DNA from: Falsirhodobacter sp051195255
GTDB lineage: Bacteria > Pseudomonadota > Alphaproteobacteria > Rhodobacterales > Rhodobacteraceae
DNA length: 64,000 nucleotides
Assembly (NCBI RefSeq): GCF_051195255.1
Contig: NZ_JBNJLK010000006.1
Span: 113,420 to 177,419 of the forward strand
Direction of reading: 5' to 3'
Positions 44,985-54,434 of this stretch are shown here, piece after piece; position 1 is the stretch's first letter, and the number at the start of each line of letters is the position of its first letter. The notes beneath the pieces were generated by a model. The model saw only the letters and a program-made list of their open reading frames with translations, did not search any database and was not told the origin of the DNA. A program made the position numbers and the translations under genes.

Positions 44985-45806
44985 TCAGAGGTCCTTCTTC
45001 GGAAGGCCGCGCTCGTCCTCGATCTCGACCTCCGTATGCCGCACGGTGTCGGAGATCGTCTCGCGGTGGGTGTCGCTCGTCTTGCGCAGGCCGACCTCCT
45101 CCACGACACGGGCGTCTTTCGACACGACGGCTTCCTCGCGATACTCCTCCGCCTCGAGGATCCGTTCCCGGTAATCCTCGTCGACGATGGCGGCCCGATC
45201 GACCGGGCGGCGCTCCAGTTCCACACGCTCCTCGCGCAGTTCGACGCTTTCGGTGACCGGCACGTCGACCGTGTAGGCGCGGACGCGCATGTGACCGCGG
45301 CTGGTGTCGCGCTTGCCGACGCGCAGACGCTCTTCCACCACCGGGATCGTGGCGTCGTCGGAAAGGTCGTCCGCAGACGCAGCGGCGACGAGCGTGGCGT
45401 AAGAGCTGGAGGCATACCCGCCCCAGCCTTCGGAGCGCCAGCTTTCCTCGCGCTCGTCCATGTTCACCGTGCCTTCGTCCTCCAGGATGGTCAGGGCGGC
45501 GTCATATTCACCGGAGGTCAGACCGGTGAGGGTGACAAGGTATCCGCCCCGGGACAGCCCTTCGGCGTAGGCGTAGCGATCTTCGTCGGGAAAGGCGTGG
45601 TCGCCCAGCTTGTCCCAGAAGCCCTTGTTCGTGTCGGCGTCGCCGGCCACGCCCGTCGTCTCGGAGCCGCCTTCCACGCGGATCTGGGAGGACGCGATCC
45701 CCACCTCTTGCAGGCGTTCGACCGCACGCTCCGCGTCCATACGGTTGTCGAACAGGGAGGAGATCGTCGTATGGCCGATCGTGTCGCTTTCGATGTTATA
45801 GGTCAT
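44985..45806 (-). CDS. YsnF/AvaK-domain (DUF2382) stress protein
   Basis: 273 residues. The N-terminal ~110 residues have SSLFDNRMDAERAVERLQEV, a GsiB/YflT-like general-stress region that binds no known cofactor. The C-terminal ~110 residues are the DUF2382 domain: IPVVEERLRVGKRDTSRG, RVRAYTVDVPVTESVELREE, then VVEEVGLRKTSDTHRETI. Highly charged and cytoplasmic. Such proteins are induced by desiccation or osmotic stress in other bacteria, but no activity is established. It probably forms a unit with the CYTH gene. Confidence 0.86.
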   Translation of the reverse strand: MTYNIESDTIGHTTISSLFDNRMDAERAVERLQEVGIASSQIRVEGGSETTGVAGDADTNKGFWDKLGDHAFPDEDRYAYAEGLSRGGYLVTLTGLTSGEYDAALTILEDEGTVNMDEREESWRSEGWGGYASSSYATLVAAASADDLSDDATIPVVEERLRVGKRDTSRGHMRVRAYTVDVPVTESVELREERVELERRPVDRAAIVDEDYRERILEAEEYREEAVVSKDARVVEEVGLRKTSDTHRETISDTVRHTEVEIEDERGLPKKDL

Positions 45807-46541
45807 GAGGTGCCGTCCTTTATGCCAGAGTTCCGACGTGAGGTGTGGGTCGCGGGGAGAACGTTCATCGCGCTTTCGACACGGCTACCTCATGCGGTTG
45901 CGGGTGATCTTCCGGTCCGAGGATCGCTGCCTGACCTGAAGGACAGACAGCCCGAGTTTCATGCTCGTGACCTCCTGTCAGGTGGGGCAACCGAAAATCC
46001 ACATACACGTTCCTTAGGAGCCGCCCAAAGCGGACGACTTTCGGCGGCGCGAGCGGAATTCCGCCGTTTATGCTGGGGGAGGAGCATTCTTCGCCGACGG
46101 CGCAAGTTACCGAAACGCTGACGCGGCCGGAATTCCTGAACCCGTCAGCGGCCCATCGTAGCGCCGCCTATCTGGGAGCGACCCCACCCTGATCTTCCCC
46201 AATCAGACCACCCATTTTCTCTAAGGGTATTGGCAGAATTCTTGCCGGCTGAAGACTCCGCAGATCGCCCCTTTGTCACCTCTCTTCCACGAAGGACGGC
46301 GGACCGCACGCTGATGACAGTCCCGGTCCAAAGGCCGAATCCTTCGGGCAAGATCCATTGCCATGGCTCGATGCCCGTAAGGAGCATCATCGGCCGAAGG
46401 CTCCTCATGGCCGTGGCGCCGACAGGGCCGCTGCAGGATCGTTCTCCGGTCCGCTCAGATTTCGCAGGATTTCTTCTACCGCGTCTGCGTTGCCCCGTTC
46501 GAAAGCCCCTCGTAGCTTCACAGGGAAATGAGGAGCACGAC
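45807..46541. other. Intergenic, no gene recognised
   Basis: 735 bp, the longest gap in the window. Short frames on both strands (for example 46145-46615 minus) have neither ribosome sites nor family features. It must hold the promoters of the minus-strand stress gene and the plus-strand sulfatase gene. No clear repeats or hairpins were found, so it may contain decayed sequence. Confidence 0.5.
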
Positions 46542-48173
46542 ATGACACGACTGGCCACACTTCTGGGGACCGCGGTGGCGCTGGCGCTTCCGCATGGCGC
46601 GTTGGCGCATGGCACGACGGAGCGTCCGAACCTTCTGCTGATCGTCGCCGACGACCTCGGCTATGCCGACACCGGCCCGTTCGGAGGGGAGATCGCGACG
46701 CCCAACCTCGACGCGCTGGCGGGGGAAGGAGTGCTTTTCACCAACTTCCATGCCAACGCTTCCTGCGCCGTGACGCGGGCGATGCTTCTGACCGGCATCG
46801 ACAACCACCTCGCGGGTGTGGGCCAGCAGGGCAACCTGCCCGCGAACCAGCCGATCCGCGCGGGATACGAGGCGGTGCTGTCGGACCGGGTAGCCACCGT
46901 CGCGGAACTTCTGTCGGATGCGGGGTACCGCACGTCCATCGCCGGCAAGTGGCATCAGGGCAGCGACTGGGACAGCCAGCCGCAGAACCGTGGCTTCGAC
47001 AAGGCGGCCGTGCTGCTGGAAGGCGGAGGAGCGCATTTCAAGCAGGACGAGATGGGAATCCTGAAGAACAGCCCCTTCACCTTCATGCATGACGGGAGGA
47101 TCGTGGAGGTGCCGGACGACTATTATTCCTCCACCTACTTCACCGACCAACTGATCGAGGCCATCGGCGACGGACAAGAGGAAGCCCCTTTCTTTGCCTT
47201 TGGCGCCTTCACGGCCCCGCACTGGCCCATTCAGGCGCCCAAAGTCGACATCGACGCCTATGCCGGACGCTATGACGCGGGGTGGGAGGTTCTGGCGACC
47301 GAGCGTATCCGGCGGCAAAAGGAGTTGGGCCTGCTGCGCGCGGACTTCCCCGAACAGCCGGAATTCGAACGCGCCCGCGCGTGGGACAGCCTGAGCGCGG
47401 AGGAAAAACGCACCGCATCCCGCCACATGGAGGCTTATGCCGGGATGGTCACCGCCTTCGACAGAGAGATCGGCCGTCTGGTCGACCATCTGAAAGCGAT
47501 CGGTGAATATGACACCACGGCCATCGTGTTCATGTCGGACAACGGGGCCGAAGGGGGCGTGCGGGGCGAACCCGACTGGGTCGCGGCCAATTTCAACCAA
47601 AGCTATGACAATATCGGTCAGGCAAATTCCTTCGTGGAATACGGGCCCGGCTGGGCGCAGGCGGGCACTGTCCCGAACCGCCTTTACAAGTATCTTCCTT
47701 ATGAAGGGGGAAACCATGTGCCCGCCATCATCCACTATCCCGCGGCCTTTCCGGCCCGTCACACCGACGCGCTCGCCTCGGTCATCGACGTGACGCCGAC
47801 GCTGCTGGATCTGGCGGGGGTGGAACATCCCGGTATCCGCTTTGACCGGCGGGACATCCTGCCGATGGAAGGGGCAAGCATGGCGGGATTCCTGCGGGGC
47901 GACACGCGGGTTCTGAACCCCGAAGGGCATGTGGTGGCGTTCGAATCCGCGGGCTTCGCGTCGCTCCGTCGCGGCGATTGGAAGATCGTCTTCGAACCGA
48001 AGGAGCATCAGGACTGGCAGCTTTACGACATGACCGCGATGACACCCGAAAAGACCGACGTGGCGGCCGCCCATCCCGAGGTGACGGAGGATATGCGCCG
48101 TGCCTTCGTGCTGTGGGCGGGCGCGCACAACGTGCCGGTGACGGAACGCGGCCTGCCGCGCGGTCTGCAATGA
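46542..48173 (+). CDS. Periplasmic sulfatase (arylsulfatase family)
   Basis: 543 residues from ATG 46542, set by AGGAG seven bases upstream and a signal peptide (residues 1-23, ...ALALPHGALAHG). Sulfatase fold: NLLLIVADDLGYAD supplies the metal ligands D37/D38, and MSDNGAEGG the later D/N pair. The modification site reads SCAVTRAMLLTG with C75, R79; the usual third position (P or A) is V77. GKWHQGSDWD and TAPHWPIQAP also fit. The cysteine would be turned into formylglycine by the enzyme of the next gene, whose start overlaps this stop. Expected role: release of sulfate from organic sulfate esters for growth. Confidence 0.9.
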   Translation: MTRLATLLGTAVALALPHGALAHGTTERPNLLLIVADDLGYADTGPFGGEIATPNLDALAGEGVLFTNFHANASCAVTRAMLLTGIDNHLAGVGQQGNLPANQPIRAGYEAVLSDRVATVAELLSDAGYRTSIAGKWHQGSDWDSQPQNRGFDKAAVLLEGGGAHFKQDEMGILKNSPFTFMHDGRIVEVPDDYYSSTYFTDQLIEAIGDGQEEAPFFAFGAFTAPHWPIQAPKVDIDAYAGRYDAGWEVLATERIRRQKELGLLRADFPEQPEFERARAWDSLSAEEKRTASRHMEAYAGMVTAFDREIGRLVDHLKAIGEYDTTAIVFMSDNGAEGGVRGEPDWVAANFNQSYDNIGQANSFVEYGPGWAQAGTVPNRLYKYLPYEGGNHVPAIIHYPAAFPARHTDALASVIDVTPTLLDLAGVEHPGIRFDRRDILPMEGASMAGFLRGDTRVLNPEGHVVAFESAGFASLRRGDWKIVFEPKEHQDWQLYDMTAMTPEKTDVAAAHPEVTEDMRRAFVLWAGAHNVPVTERGLPRGLQ

Positions 48174-49078
48174 TTGTGACCGGCGCGGGCAGCCGGGACC
48201 GCCTGGACGACTATCATGCCGCCCGGCCCGCTCCGGGCGCCCCACCGCGCCCCGGCATGGTGTGGGTGCCGGGCGGGACGTTCCTGAAAGGGTGCGATCA
48301 CTTCTACCCCGAGGAGCGCCCCCAGGCATCCTGCGATGTCGCGGGGTTCTGGATGGACACAACCCCGGTCACGAACGCCGGTTTCCGGGCCTTCGTGAAG
48401 GCTACGGGGCACGTCACCACGGCCGAACAGCCCATATTTGAAGGCGGCCGCGCCTTGCCGCCGCACGGCATGGTCTTCGTTTCGCCGAAGGAGCCCGTGC
48501 CGCTGGAGGATCCGACGCGGTGGTGGCGCATTGTCGACGGGGCGACCTGGCAGGCGCCGCGCGGTCCCGCGTCCTCGCGCCCCGACCGCTGGCTTTTTCA
48601 TCCGGTGGTTCAGGTGTCGCTGGCCGATGCGCAGGCCTATGCCCGCTGGGCCGGCGCCGATCTTCCGTCAGAGGCGGAATGGGAGTTCGCCGCGCGGGCG
48701 GGTTTGGACGGGGCCGTCTTCGCTTGGGGCGACGTGGACGATCCCGCGGCCGCGAACCGTTGGCGGGGCACCTTCCCCCGCCAGTCGGAGAAGCGGGGCG
48801 GGCGCTACACCTCTCCGGTCGATCAGCATCCACCGAACCGCTATGGCCTGCGCGACATGATCGGCAACGTCTGGGAATGGACGGCATCCCCCGCGAAAGA
48901 GCCCGGATCCTGTTGCAGCGCCCCCACCGGGGGAACGGCCCCGCGCCACGTCCTGAAGGGCGGATCCCACCTTTGCGCCCCGAACTATTGCTTCCGGTAC
49001 CGACCGGCGGCCCGCATGTTCCATGACGTCACGGCCCCCACGTCGCATATCGGGTTCCGCTGCGTGATCCGCGCTTGA
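48170..49078 (+). CDS. Formylglycine-generating enzyme (sulfatase-modifying factor)
   Basis: 302 residues; ATG 48170 overlaps the sulfatase stop (ATGA). It belongs to the FGE-sulfatase/SUMF1 family: PGMVWVPGGTFLKG, WMDTTPVTNAGF, LPSEAEWEFAARAG, and GNVWEWTAS. The C-terminal motif GGSHLCAPNYCFRYRP has two cysteines five residues apart (C269, C274), matching the copper-binding, catalytic pair of aerobic FGE, so this is a true FGE rather than one of the many non-sulfatase relatives. It needs oxygen and acts in the cytoplasm before export of the sulfatase. Confidence 0.92.
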   Translation: MIVTGAGSRDRLDDYHAARPAPGAPPRPGMVWVPGGTFLKGCDHFYPEERPQASCDVAGFWMDTTPVTNAGFRAFVKATGHVTTAEQPIFEGGRALPPHGMVFVSPKEPVPLEDPTRWWRIVDGATWQAPRGPASSRPDRWLFHPVVQVSLADAQAYARWAGADLPSEAEWEFAARAGLDGAVFAWGDVDDPAAANRWRGTFPRQSEKRGGRYTSPVDQHPPNRYGLRDMIGNVWEWTASPAKEPGSCCSAPTGGTAPRHVLKGGSHLCAPNYCFRYRPAARMFHDVTAPTSHIGFRCVIRA

Positions 49079-49169
49079 TGGGCTGCGCATTTGGCGGGTT
49101 GACGTAGCGCCCGCCCGACGCCGATGGTAAGGATCGCCCCTCACCCCGAAAAGCCTGCGCTGGCAGGTG

Positions 49170-50522
49170 TCAGGCCAGAGGGATGACATCCTCCGACGCG
49201 GCCGGGTCCACCCGCTGGCGGCACGGCAACATCGCCAGACGTGCTGCCTGCTCGCGGATGTCGGGAATGGCCGTTATTTCCCAGAACGCGGCGCGGGAAA
49301 CCGGCCCAAGGGCCAGGATCCGGTCCACGGGCCTTCCATCCCGGTCGATCAGCCTTGCGTCCAGCGCCACGTCCAGCCCGATGCGCAACGGGTCGATCCG
49401 TGCCGTGCCGCGCGCCAGCAGGTCGCGGATCAACGGGCTGCCATGCGCCTCCAGATCCCGAAGGATGCCGCGACAGTCGATGATCCGGGCGGCCGGGATC
49501 CTGGCCGTGGTGCCGTCCCGGTGGTGCACATGCGCAAGTCGCTGGCCGGTCGACCTTTCCGCCCTCTCGAAGGTGCCACGCCGGATCACCAGCTGCTCCC
49601 GGATCAGTGCATCGCGCAGCGTGTCCCACGAGGCGGGGGGAATGCGGTGGCGGTGGACCCCCCACCAAGGGGCCGCATGGCGCAGGAACCGCCGGCGTTG
49701 AGTCAGGGACATGTCCCGCCAAATGCGGTGAACATGGGGGCGGATGCTGTCCACCGCGTCGCGCCAGCTTCCGCCGCGGGCCTCCGCCTCTGTCGCCAGC
49801 GCCCGACCCCAATGCAGCAAGGCGCTGATCTCGGCGCCCAATGGGGGTTCCACCGGAACGGGATGGGGAAGGACCTCCCCATGCGCCAGGGGCAGCAGCC
49901 CGTGGCGCGAGATGGAGACGATCTCCCCCCGGTGCCCGGCATTGAGGAGCGACAACGTCTGATCCACCATGCTGAGACCGGAGCCGATGATGACCACGCG
50001 CCCGTCCGGGTCCACCGCGCCCTGAAAGCTCCAGGCGCTGTCCAGATCGGGCTCCGGCTCGGGGACGGCGTGGCCGGTCGCGAGGATCGCCCGGTCGGCG
50101 TTGATGGTCCGGCCGTCCGAAAGCTGCGCGGTCACGCCCCTTTCACTGTGATCCAGCGCCACCACCTCGCCCCGCAGGATCGTCAGACGATCGCTTTCCT
50201 TCCAGGGCTTAAGGAGATCGCCCATGTAATGGCCGTAGGTCGTGCGGCTGACGAAACCGTTCGGGCCCGGACCGCGCCCGCGGGCCGCCAGCCAATCCTG
50301 GAAGTGATGGGGCTGGTCGGGGAACGCGCTCATGTTGTGGACGCGGGTGTTCAGCAGGTGATCGGGGTCGGTGGTCGAATAGGCGATGCCGCATCCCAGC
50401 AGATCGCCCTTTTCGACCAGAGTGACGGCGGTGTCCGTTCGCCTCAGCAGGTGGGCCGCCATGAGGACGCCACTGGCGCCGCCGCCGATGACCAGAACCT
50501 GGTGGGGGGACAGGTCCTTCAT
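49170..50522 (-). CDS. FAD/NAD(P)-binding protein of the organosulfur operon
   Basis: 450 residues; ATG 50522 overlaps the stop of the monooxygenase gene (ATGA). The N-terminal dinucleotide fold VLVIGGGASGVLMAAHLLRR and the ILATGHAVPEPE motif, followed by VVIIGSGLSMVDQTLSLL, mark the FAD-NAD(P)-binding (PF13454-like) group. It may reduce flavin or oxidise a sulfur compound together with the monooxygenase; the substrate is not known. It is the last gene of the minus-strand ssu operon. The long open frame upstream of the ATG is antisense-free but lies inside the monooxygenase gene and is not coding. Confidence 0.82.
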   Translation of the reverse strand: MKDLSPHQVLVIGGGASGVLMAAHLLRRTDTAVTLVEKGDLLGCGIAYSTTDPDHLLNTRVHNMSAFPDQPHHFQDWLAARGRGPGPNGFVSRTTYGHYMGDLLKPWKESDRLTILRGEVVALDHSERGVTAQLSDGRTINADRAILATGHAVPEPEPDLDSAWSFQGAVDPDGRVVIIGSGLSMVDQTLSLLNAGHRGEIVSISRHGLLPLAHGEVLPHPVPVEPPLGAEISALLHWGRALATEAEARGGSWRDAVDSIRPHVHRIWRDMSLTQRRRFLRHAAPWWGVHRHRIPPASWDTLRDALIREQLVIRRGTFERAERSTGQRLAHVHHRDGTTARIPAARIIDCRGILRDLEAHGSPLIRDLLARGTARIDPLRIGLDVALDARLIDRDGRPVDRILALGPVSRAAFWEITAIPDIREQAARLAMLPCRQRVDPAASEDVIPLA

Positions 50523-51856
50523 GCGCTTTCCGCCAAAGGTTCGGGCGCGCGCACCGGTGCCAGCCCGTAATGTTCGCGCAGGGTGCGGCCTTCGTAGTCT
50601 TCGCGGAAGATCCCGCGCTTGCGCAGGATCGGGACCACTTCGGCGGTGAACAGCTCCAACTGCTCGTAGATGACGGGCGGCATCACGTTGAACCCGTCGG
50701 CCGCGCCGGAGGTGAACCAGTCCTCGATCACGTCGGCCACGCGTTCGGGCGTGCCGGCGAACGTGAAGTGGCCGCGTGCGCCGGCCAGCTTGCGCAGCAG
50801 TTCCCGCATCGTCAGCCCGTCGTTGAGCGCGAGGGTCGCGATGCCCATGGCGCGGCTCTTGGAGGCCTCCACCGTGGCGGGATCGGGGAAGTCGCCGGCG
50901 GTCAGCGGGCGATCCAGCGGAACGCTTGTGAAGTCGTGTCCGCCGAAGCGCGCGGTCAGTCGCGTCAGGCCCAGCTGCGGGCTCGTCAGGTCGTCCAGTT
51001 CCTCGAACACGCGGTCGGCTTCGGCCTGGGTCGATCCGATGGCCGGGCTGATGCCGGGCAGGATCACCACGTCCTGCGCGCGGCGGCCCTGCGCCGTGAC
51101 GCGTGCCTTCAGGTCGGCATAGAAAACTTGCGCGGGTTCCTTTGACAGATGCGCGGTGAAGATCGCCTCCGCCCACTCGGCGGCGAAGGCGCGGCCATCC
51201 TCGGACTGCCCGGCCTGGATGTAGACGGGTCGCCCCTGCGGCCCCGCCGGCACGTTCAGGGGGCCGCGCGTGCGGTGGAAGGGGCCGCGGTGGTGAACGG
51301 GATGGATCAGCGCCTCGTCGGAATAACGGCCACTGGCGCGGTCGTCCAGCAGCGCCTCGGCTGGCCAACTGCGCCAAAGGGCGTCCACCGCCTGCATGAA
51401 GTCCGCGGCCATGGCGTAGCGTTCGCCATGCCCCGGTTCCGCGTCATACCCGTAGTTCTGTCCCGCCAGCGGCGCCCAGGAGGTGACGATGTTCCAGCCC
51501 GCCCGCCCGTTCGAAAGATGGTCCAGCGTGGCGAACTGACGCGCCAGCGTGTAGGGCAGGCTGTAGGTGGTGGACGCGGTGCCGATCAGCCCGATGCGGT
51601 CCGTCACGGCCGCCAGCGCCGACAGCAGCGTGATGGGCTCCAGCACGCCCGAGGCGACGAGGCCGCCGCTGGCCGGTGCGACCAGCGCGTCCGCCAGGAA
51701 GATGGCGTCGAAACGCGCCTCCTCGGCGATGCGGGCGGCCCTGGTGTAAAGGGCAAGGTCCGTCAGCGCCTCGGGGGCGGAGCGGGGGTGGAGCCACGCG
51801 CTTTCATGGTGACCGCGGGGCATCAGGAACAGGTTCAGGTGAAGCTTGCGTGTCAT
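50519..51856 (-). CDS. Flavin-dependent monooxygenase, NtaA/SnaA/DszA family (LLM class)
   Basis: 445 residues, the usual size for this group. Features: LNLFLMPRGHHESAWLHP at the N-terminus, FDAIFLADA, and the conserved LDHLSNGRAGWNIVTS, then GRPVYIQAGQSEDGRAFAAE. Such enzymes use FMNH2 and oxygen, and with an Ssu transporter they usually attack sulfonates, sulfones or related compounds to release sulfur. Gene order: ssuA, ssuC, ssuB, this gene (12 bp after ssuB), FAD protein. A separate flavin reductase gene is not visible; the FAD protein may fill that role. Confidence 0.9.
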   Translation of the reverse strand: MTRKLHLNLFLMPRGHHESAWLHPRSAPEALTDLALYTRAARIAEEARFDAIFLADALVAPASGGLVASGVLEPITLLSALAAVTDRIGLIGTASTTYSLPYTLARQFATLDHLSNGRAGWNIVTSWAPLAGQNYGYDAEPGHGERYAMAADFMQAVDALWRSWPAEALLDDRASGRYSDEALIHPVHHRGPFHRTRGPLNVPAGPQGRPVYIQAGQSEDGRAFAAEWAEAIFTAHLSKEPAQVFYADLKARVTAQGRRAQDVVILPGISPAIGSTQAEADRVFEELDDLTSPQLGLTRLTARFGGHDFTSVPLDRPLTAGDFPDPATVEASKSRAMGIATLALNDGLTMRELLRKLAGARGHFTFAGTPERVADVIEDWFTSGAADGFNVMPPVIYEQLELFTAEVVPILRKRGIFREDYEGRTLREHYGLAPVRAPEPLAESA

Positions 51857-51868
51857 GGGATGTCCAGT

Positions 51869-52597
51869 TCAAACGGTGTTCGTGTCGACGCCAAGGCTCG
51901 ACAGGAGGGACCGGCGCAGCGCCTCGAAGTCCGGGTGGCTGCCGCGGCGGGGATGGGCAAGGTCCACGCGGTGATCCTCCGCGATGGTGCCGTCGCGCAG
52001 CACGAGGATGCGGTCCGCCAGCATGAGCGCCTCGTCCACATCATGGGTCACGAGGATGACCGTGGGGCGGCGGCGTTCCACCAGCTGGAACAGCAGGGCG
52101 TGCATCCGCAGCCGTGTCAGCGCGTCCAGCGCGCCGAAGGGTTCGTCCGCCAGAAGCAGTTCGGGACTGCGCAGCAGCGACCGCGCAAGGGCCGCGCGCT
52201 GCTTCTGCCCGCCCGACAGGGTGTTCGGCCAGACATCCGCCTTGTCGCCGATGCCGACGGCGGCCAACATCTCCCGCGCGTCCGCCTCGGCGGTCGGGTG
52301 GCGCAGGCCGAGGGTCAGGTTCTCGATCACGCGCAGCCAAGGCAGAAGCCGCGCGTCCTGGAACAGGACGGACACGCTGGCGGGAATGGTGTAGGTGCCG
52401 TCACCCTCCGCATCCTCGTCCAGCCCGGCCAGCGCGCGCAGAAGTGTCGTCTTGCCCGAGCCGCTTTCGCCCAGAAGGGCCACAAACTGCCCGCGCGGGA
52501 TGTCGAGCGTCAGGTTGCGCAGGACAGGGCGGCCTTTGAACCCGCGCGACAGGTTCCGGATCGCGATCGCGCCGGCCAATGGGGGGTGGAACGTCAT
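51869..52597 (-). CDS. ssuB: SsuB-like ABC transporter ATP-binding protein
   Basis: 242 residues; ATG 52597 overlaps the permease stop (ATGA). Walker A GESGSGKTT, signature LSGGQKQRAALARSLL, Walker B LLLADEPFGALD, H-loop VILVTHDVDEALML. The NitT/TauT/SsuB subfamily drives import of nitrate, taurine or alkanesulfonates; the flavin monooxygenase next door favours a sulfonate-type substrate. Peripheral inner-membrane protein pairing with the permease upstream. Confidence 0.88.
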   Translation of the reverse strand: MTFHPPLAGAIAIRNLSRGFKGRPVLRNLTLDIPRGQFVALLGESGSGKTTLLRALAGLDEDAEGDGTYTIPASVSVLFQDARLLPWLRVIENLTLGLRHPTAEADAREMLAAVGIGDKADVWPNTLSGGQKQRAALARSLLRSPELLLADEPFGALDALTRLRMHALLFQLVERRRPTVILVTHDVDEALMLADRILVLRDGTIAEDHRVDLAHPRRGSHPDFEALRRSLLSSLGVDTNTV

Positions 52598-53439
52598 GAT
52601 CCGATCGACCTCCGCCAGGACAGGAAGCGCGCCTCGACCGCGCGGACGGCGGCGTCCGACAGAAGGCCAAGAGCGGCATAGATGAAGATGCCGACGACGA
52701 TGATGTCGGTCTGTCCCCAGTCGCGCGCCCGGTTCATCAGATAGCCGATGCCCGTTTGGGTGTTGATCAGCTCCAGCACCACCAGCGCGGTCCAGCACAG
52801 CGTCACGGCAAGGCGGAGCGAGACGAAGAAGCCGGGCAGCGCGCCGGGCAGGGCGACCTTGCGGATGAACTCCGACCGGGTCAGGCCCAAGGTGCGCGCC
52901 AGTTCCACATGGCCGATGTCGATGCCCCGCAGGGCCGCGTGGGTGTTGATGTAGACGGGAACAAGAACGGCCGTGAAGATCAGGAAGGTCTTCATCGCCT
53001 CGCCGATCCCGAGCCAGAGGATCACGAGCGGGATCAGCGCCAGCGTCGGGATCGCGCGCTTGACCTGCACAAGGCCGTCGATCAGCGCCTCGCCGCTGCG
53101 GGTGAGGCCGGCGGCCAGCGCGAGGACAAGGCCCGCGATCACGCCAAGGAACAGGCCCGCATAAGCCCGCCCCGCCGAAGCCGCGAGGTGCGGCAGCAGC
53201 GTGCCGTCCAGTGTCATCTCCACCGCCGTCGCCACGGCCGTGGACGGCGCGGCCAGCGTGTAGGGCGACAGAAGCCCCACACGCGAGGCCGCCTCCCAAA
53301 GCGCCACCACCAGAAGCGGGCCCAGAAGGCGCGCACCACGGGGAAGGCGGGACGGCACAAGGGCCGCAGGGCGCTTGTTCGTGCTGCCGCGGACGATCCG
53401 GATGGGCGGGATGTCGGTGGCGCGTGTCATGTCGTTCAT
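52594..53439 (-). CDS. ssuC: SsuC-like ABC transporter permease
   Basis: 281 residues from ATG 53439, which has GGAGG close upstream; ATG 53430 is also possible. About six membrane segments, beginning LLGPLLVVALWEAASRVGLL. The EAA-loop, where the ATPase docks, reads ELARTLGLTRSEFIRKVALP, then GALPGFFVSLRLAV. TauC/SsuC family. Lies between ssuA (14 bp) and ssuB (overlapping). Confidence 0.88.
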   Translation of the reverse strand: MNDMTRATDIPPIRIVRGSTNKRPAALVPSRLPRGARLLGPLLVVALWEAASRVGLLSPYTLAAPSTAVATAVEMTLDGTLLPHLAASAGRAYAGLFLGVIAGLVLALAAGLTRSGEALIDGLVQVKRAIPTLALIPLVILWLGIGEAMKTFLIFTAVLVPVYINTHAALRGIDIGHVELARTLGLTRSEFIRKVALPGALPGFFVSLRLAVTLCWTALVVLELINTQTGIGYLMNRARDWGQTDIIVVGIFIYAALGLLSDAAVRAVEARFLSWRRSIGS

Positions 53440-53453
53440 CGGAAACCTCCGTT

Positions 53454-54434
53454 TCAACGTGCCGCTTCGATGATCGGGTCGAATTCGCTGGTGAAGGAGC
53501 CCTTGGCGTCGAGCGTCTCGGGCAGTTCGCCCGCTCCGGCGAGGATGTCGATCAGCCGCTGGTGGTGCGGGATCGCCTCGGCCGAGGTCTGGAATTCCAT
53601 GGGGGACTGGGAGGCGAGGATGGCAGCCGTGTCCTCGTCCGGGATGCGCTGGAAGTCTGCGTAGTAATGTTCGCCCCACGCCTCGCGGTTCTCGTTGCTC
53701 CAGGTGCCCGCCTTGATCGTGGCGGTCAGGAAGGCGCCGATGGCGGCCTTCTTGGCTGGATCGGCCAGCGCTTCGGGGCGGGCATAGATGTACCAGGTGC
53801 CTGGCAGAAGGCGCCGCTCCTCGGGGTCGGCCACCGTGGTGGCGCCGACCTGCGCCTTCAGGCGCGTCACATGCGGTTCCTGCAGCACGGCGACGTCCAC
53901 CGCCTTCGTCCGGATGGCATCCGGCAGGTCGGCGATGCGCAGCGGCACCGGCTCCACATCCTCTAGGGTCAGGCCCGCGCGGTTCAGCGCCTCGATCAGG
54001 TAGGCCTGACGGCCGGATCCTTCGATGTAGCTGACGCGCTTGCCCTTCAGGTCCGCCAGCGTGCCGATCGTGATCCCGGAGCGGGCCACCAGCCGGTATT
54101 CGGAAATCTCGCGGTGGACGGTTGCGACGATCGGCAACAGCGTTCCCGAGGCGCGGGCCTGGATCGGTGGCGTGTCCCCGACATAGGCGATGTCGAGTGC
54201 GCCCGCCCGCATCGCCTCCAGAATCGCGGGGCCGCCAGCAAAGTTCGGAAGCTCCAGATCGAATTGAAGGGAGTCGTCCTGGCCGCTGGCCTCAAGAAGG
54301 TTGCGGATCAGCTCGCTCTGGTCCCCCACGACAAGCGTCGTGTTCGCGGGCACCTCTTGCGCTACGACGGGACTTCCGGCCAGCAAGATGGCCACGAGTG
54401 CGATCAATCGGGAGGTCGACGACAGGATCGGCAT
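53454..54434 (-). CDS. ssuA: SsuA-like periplasmic sulfonate-binding protein
   Basis: 326 residues from ATG 54434 (AAGGA upstream). Signal peptide residues 1-25 (LIALVAILLAGSPVVAQE). Family motifs: GPAILEAMRAGALDIAYVGD, TPPIQARASGT, DLKGKRVSYIEGSGRQAYL, and AVLQEPHVTRLKAQ. It binds an aliphatic sulfonate, taurine-like or similar compound and hands it to SsuBC. First gene of the minus-strand operon; its promoter lies in the 441-bp gap up to the Gfo/Idh gene, and sulfur-starvation control is expected but not visible. Confidence 0.88.
   Translation of the reverse strand: MPILSSTSRLIALVAILLAGSPVVAQEVPANTTLVVGDQSELIRNLLEASGQDDSLQFDLELPNFAGGPAILEAMRAGALDIAYVGDTPPIQARASGTLLPIVATVHREISEYRLVARSGITIGTLADLKGKRVSYIEGSGRQAYLIEALNRAGLTLEDVEPVPLRIADLPDAIRTKAVDVAVLQEPHVTRLKAQVGATTVADPEERRLLPGTWYIYARPEALADPAKKAAIGAFLTATIKAGTWSNENREAWGEHYYADFQRIPDEDTAAILASQSPMEFQTSAEAIPHHQRLIDILAGAGELPETLDAKGSFTSEFDPIIEAAR

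Noticed and set aside
46145..46615. 156-codon minus-strand frame before the sulfatase
   Set aside because: Covers the sulfatase signal peptide antisense; no homology recognised.
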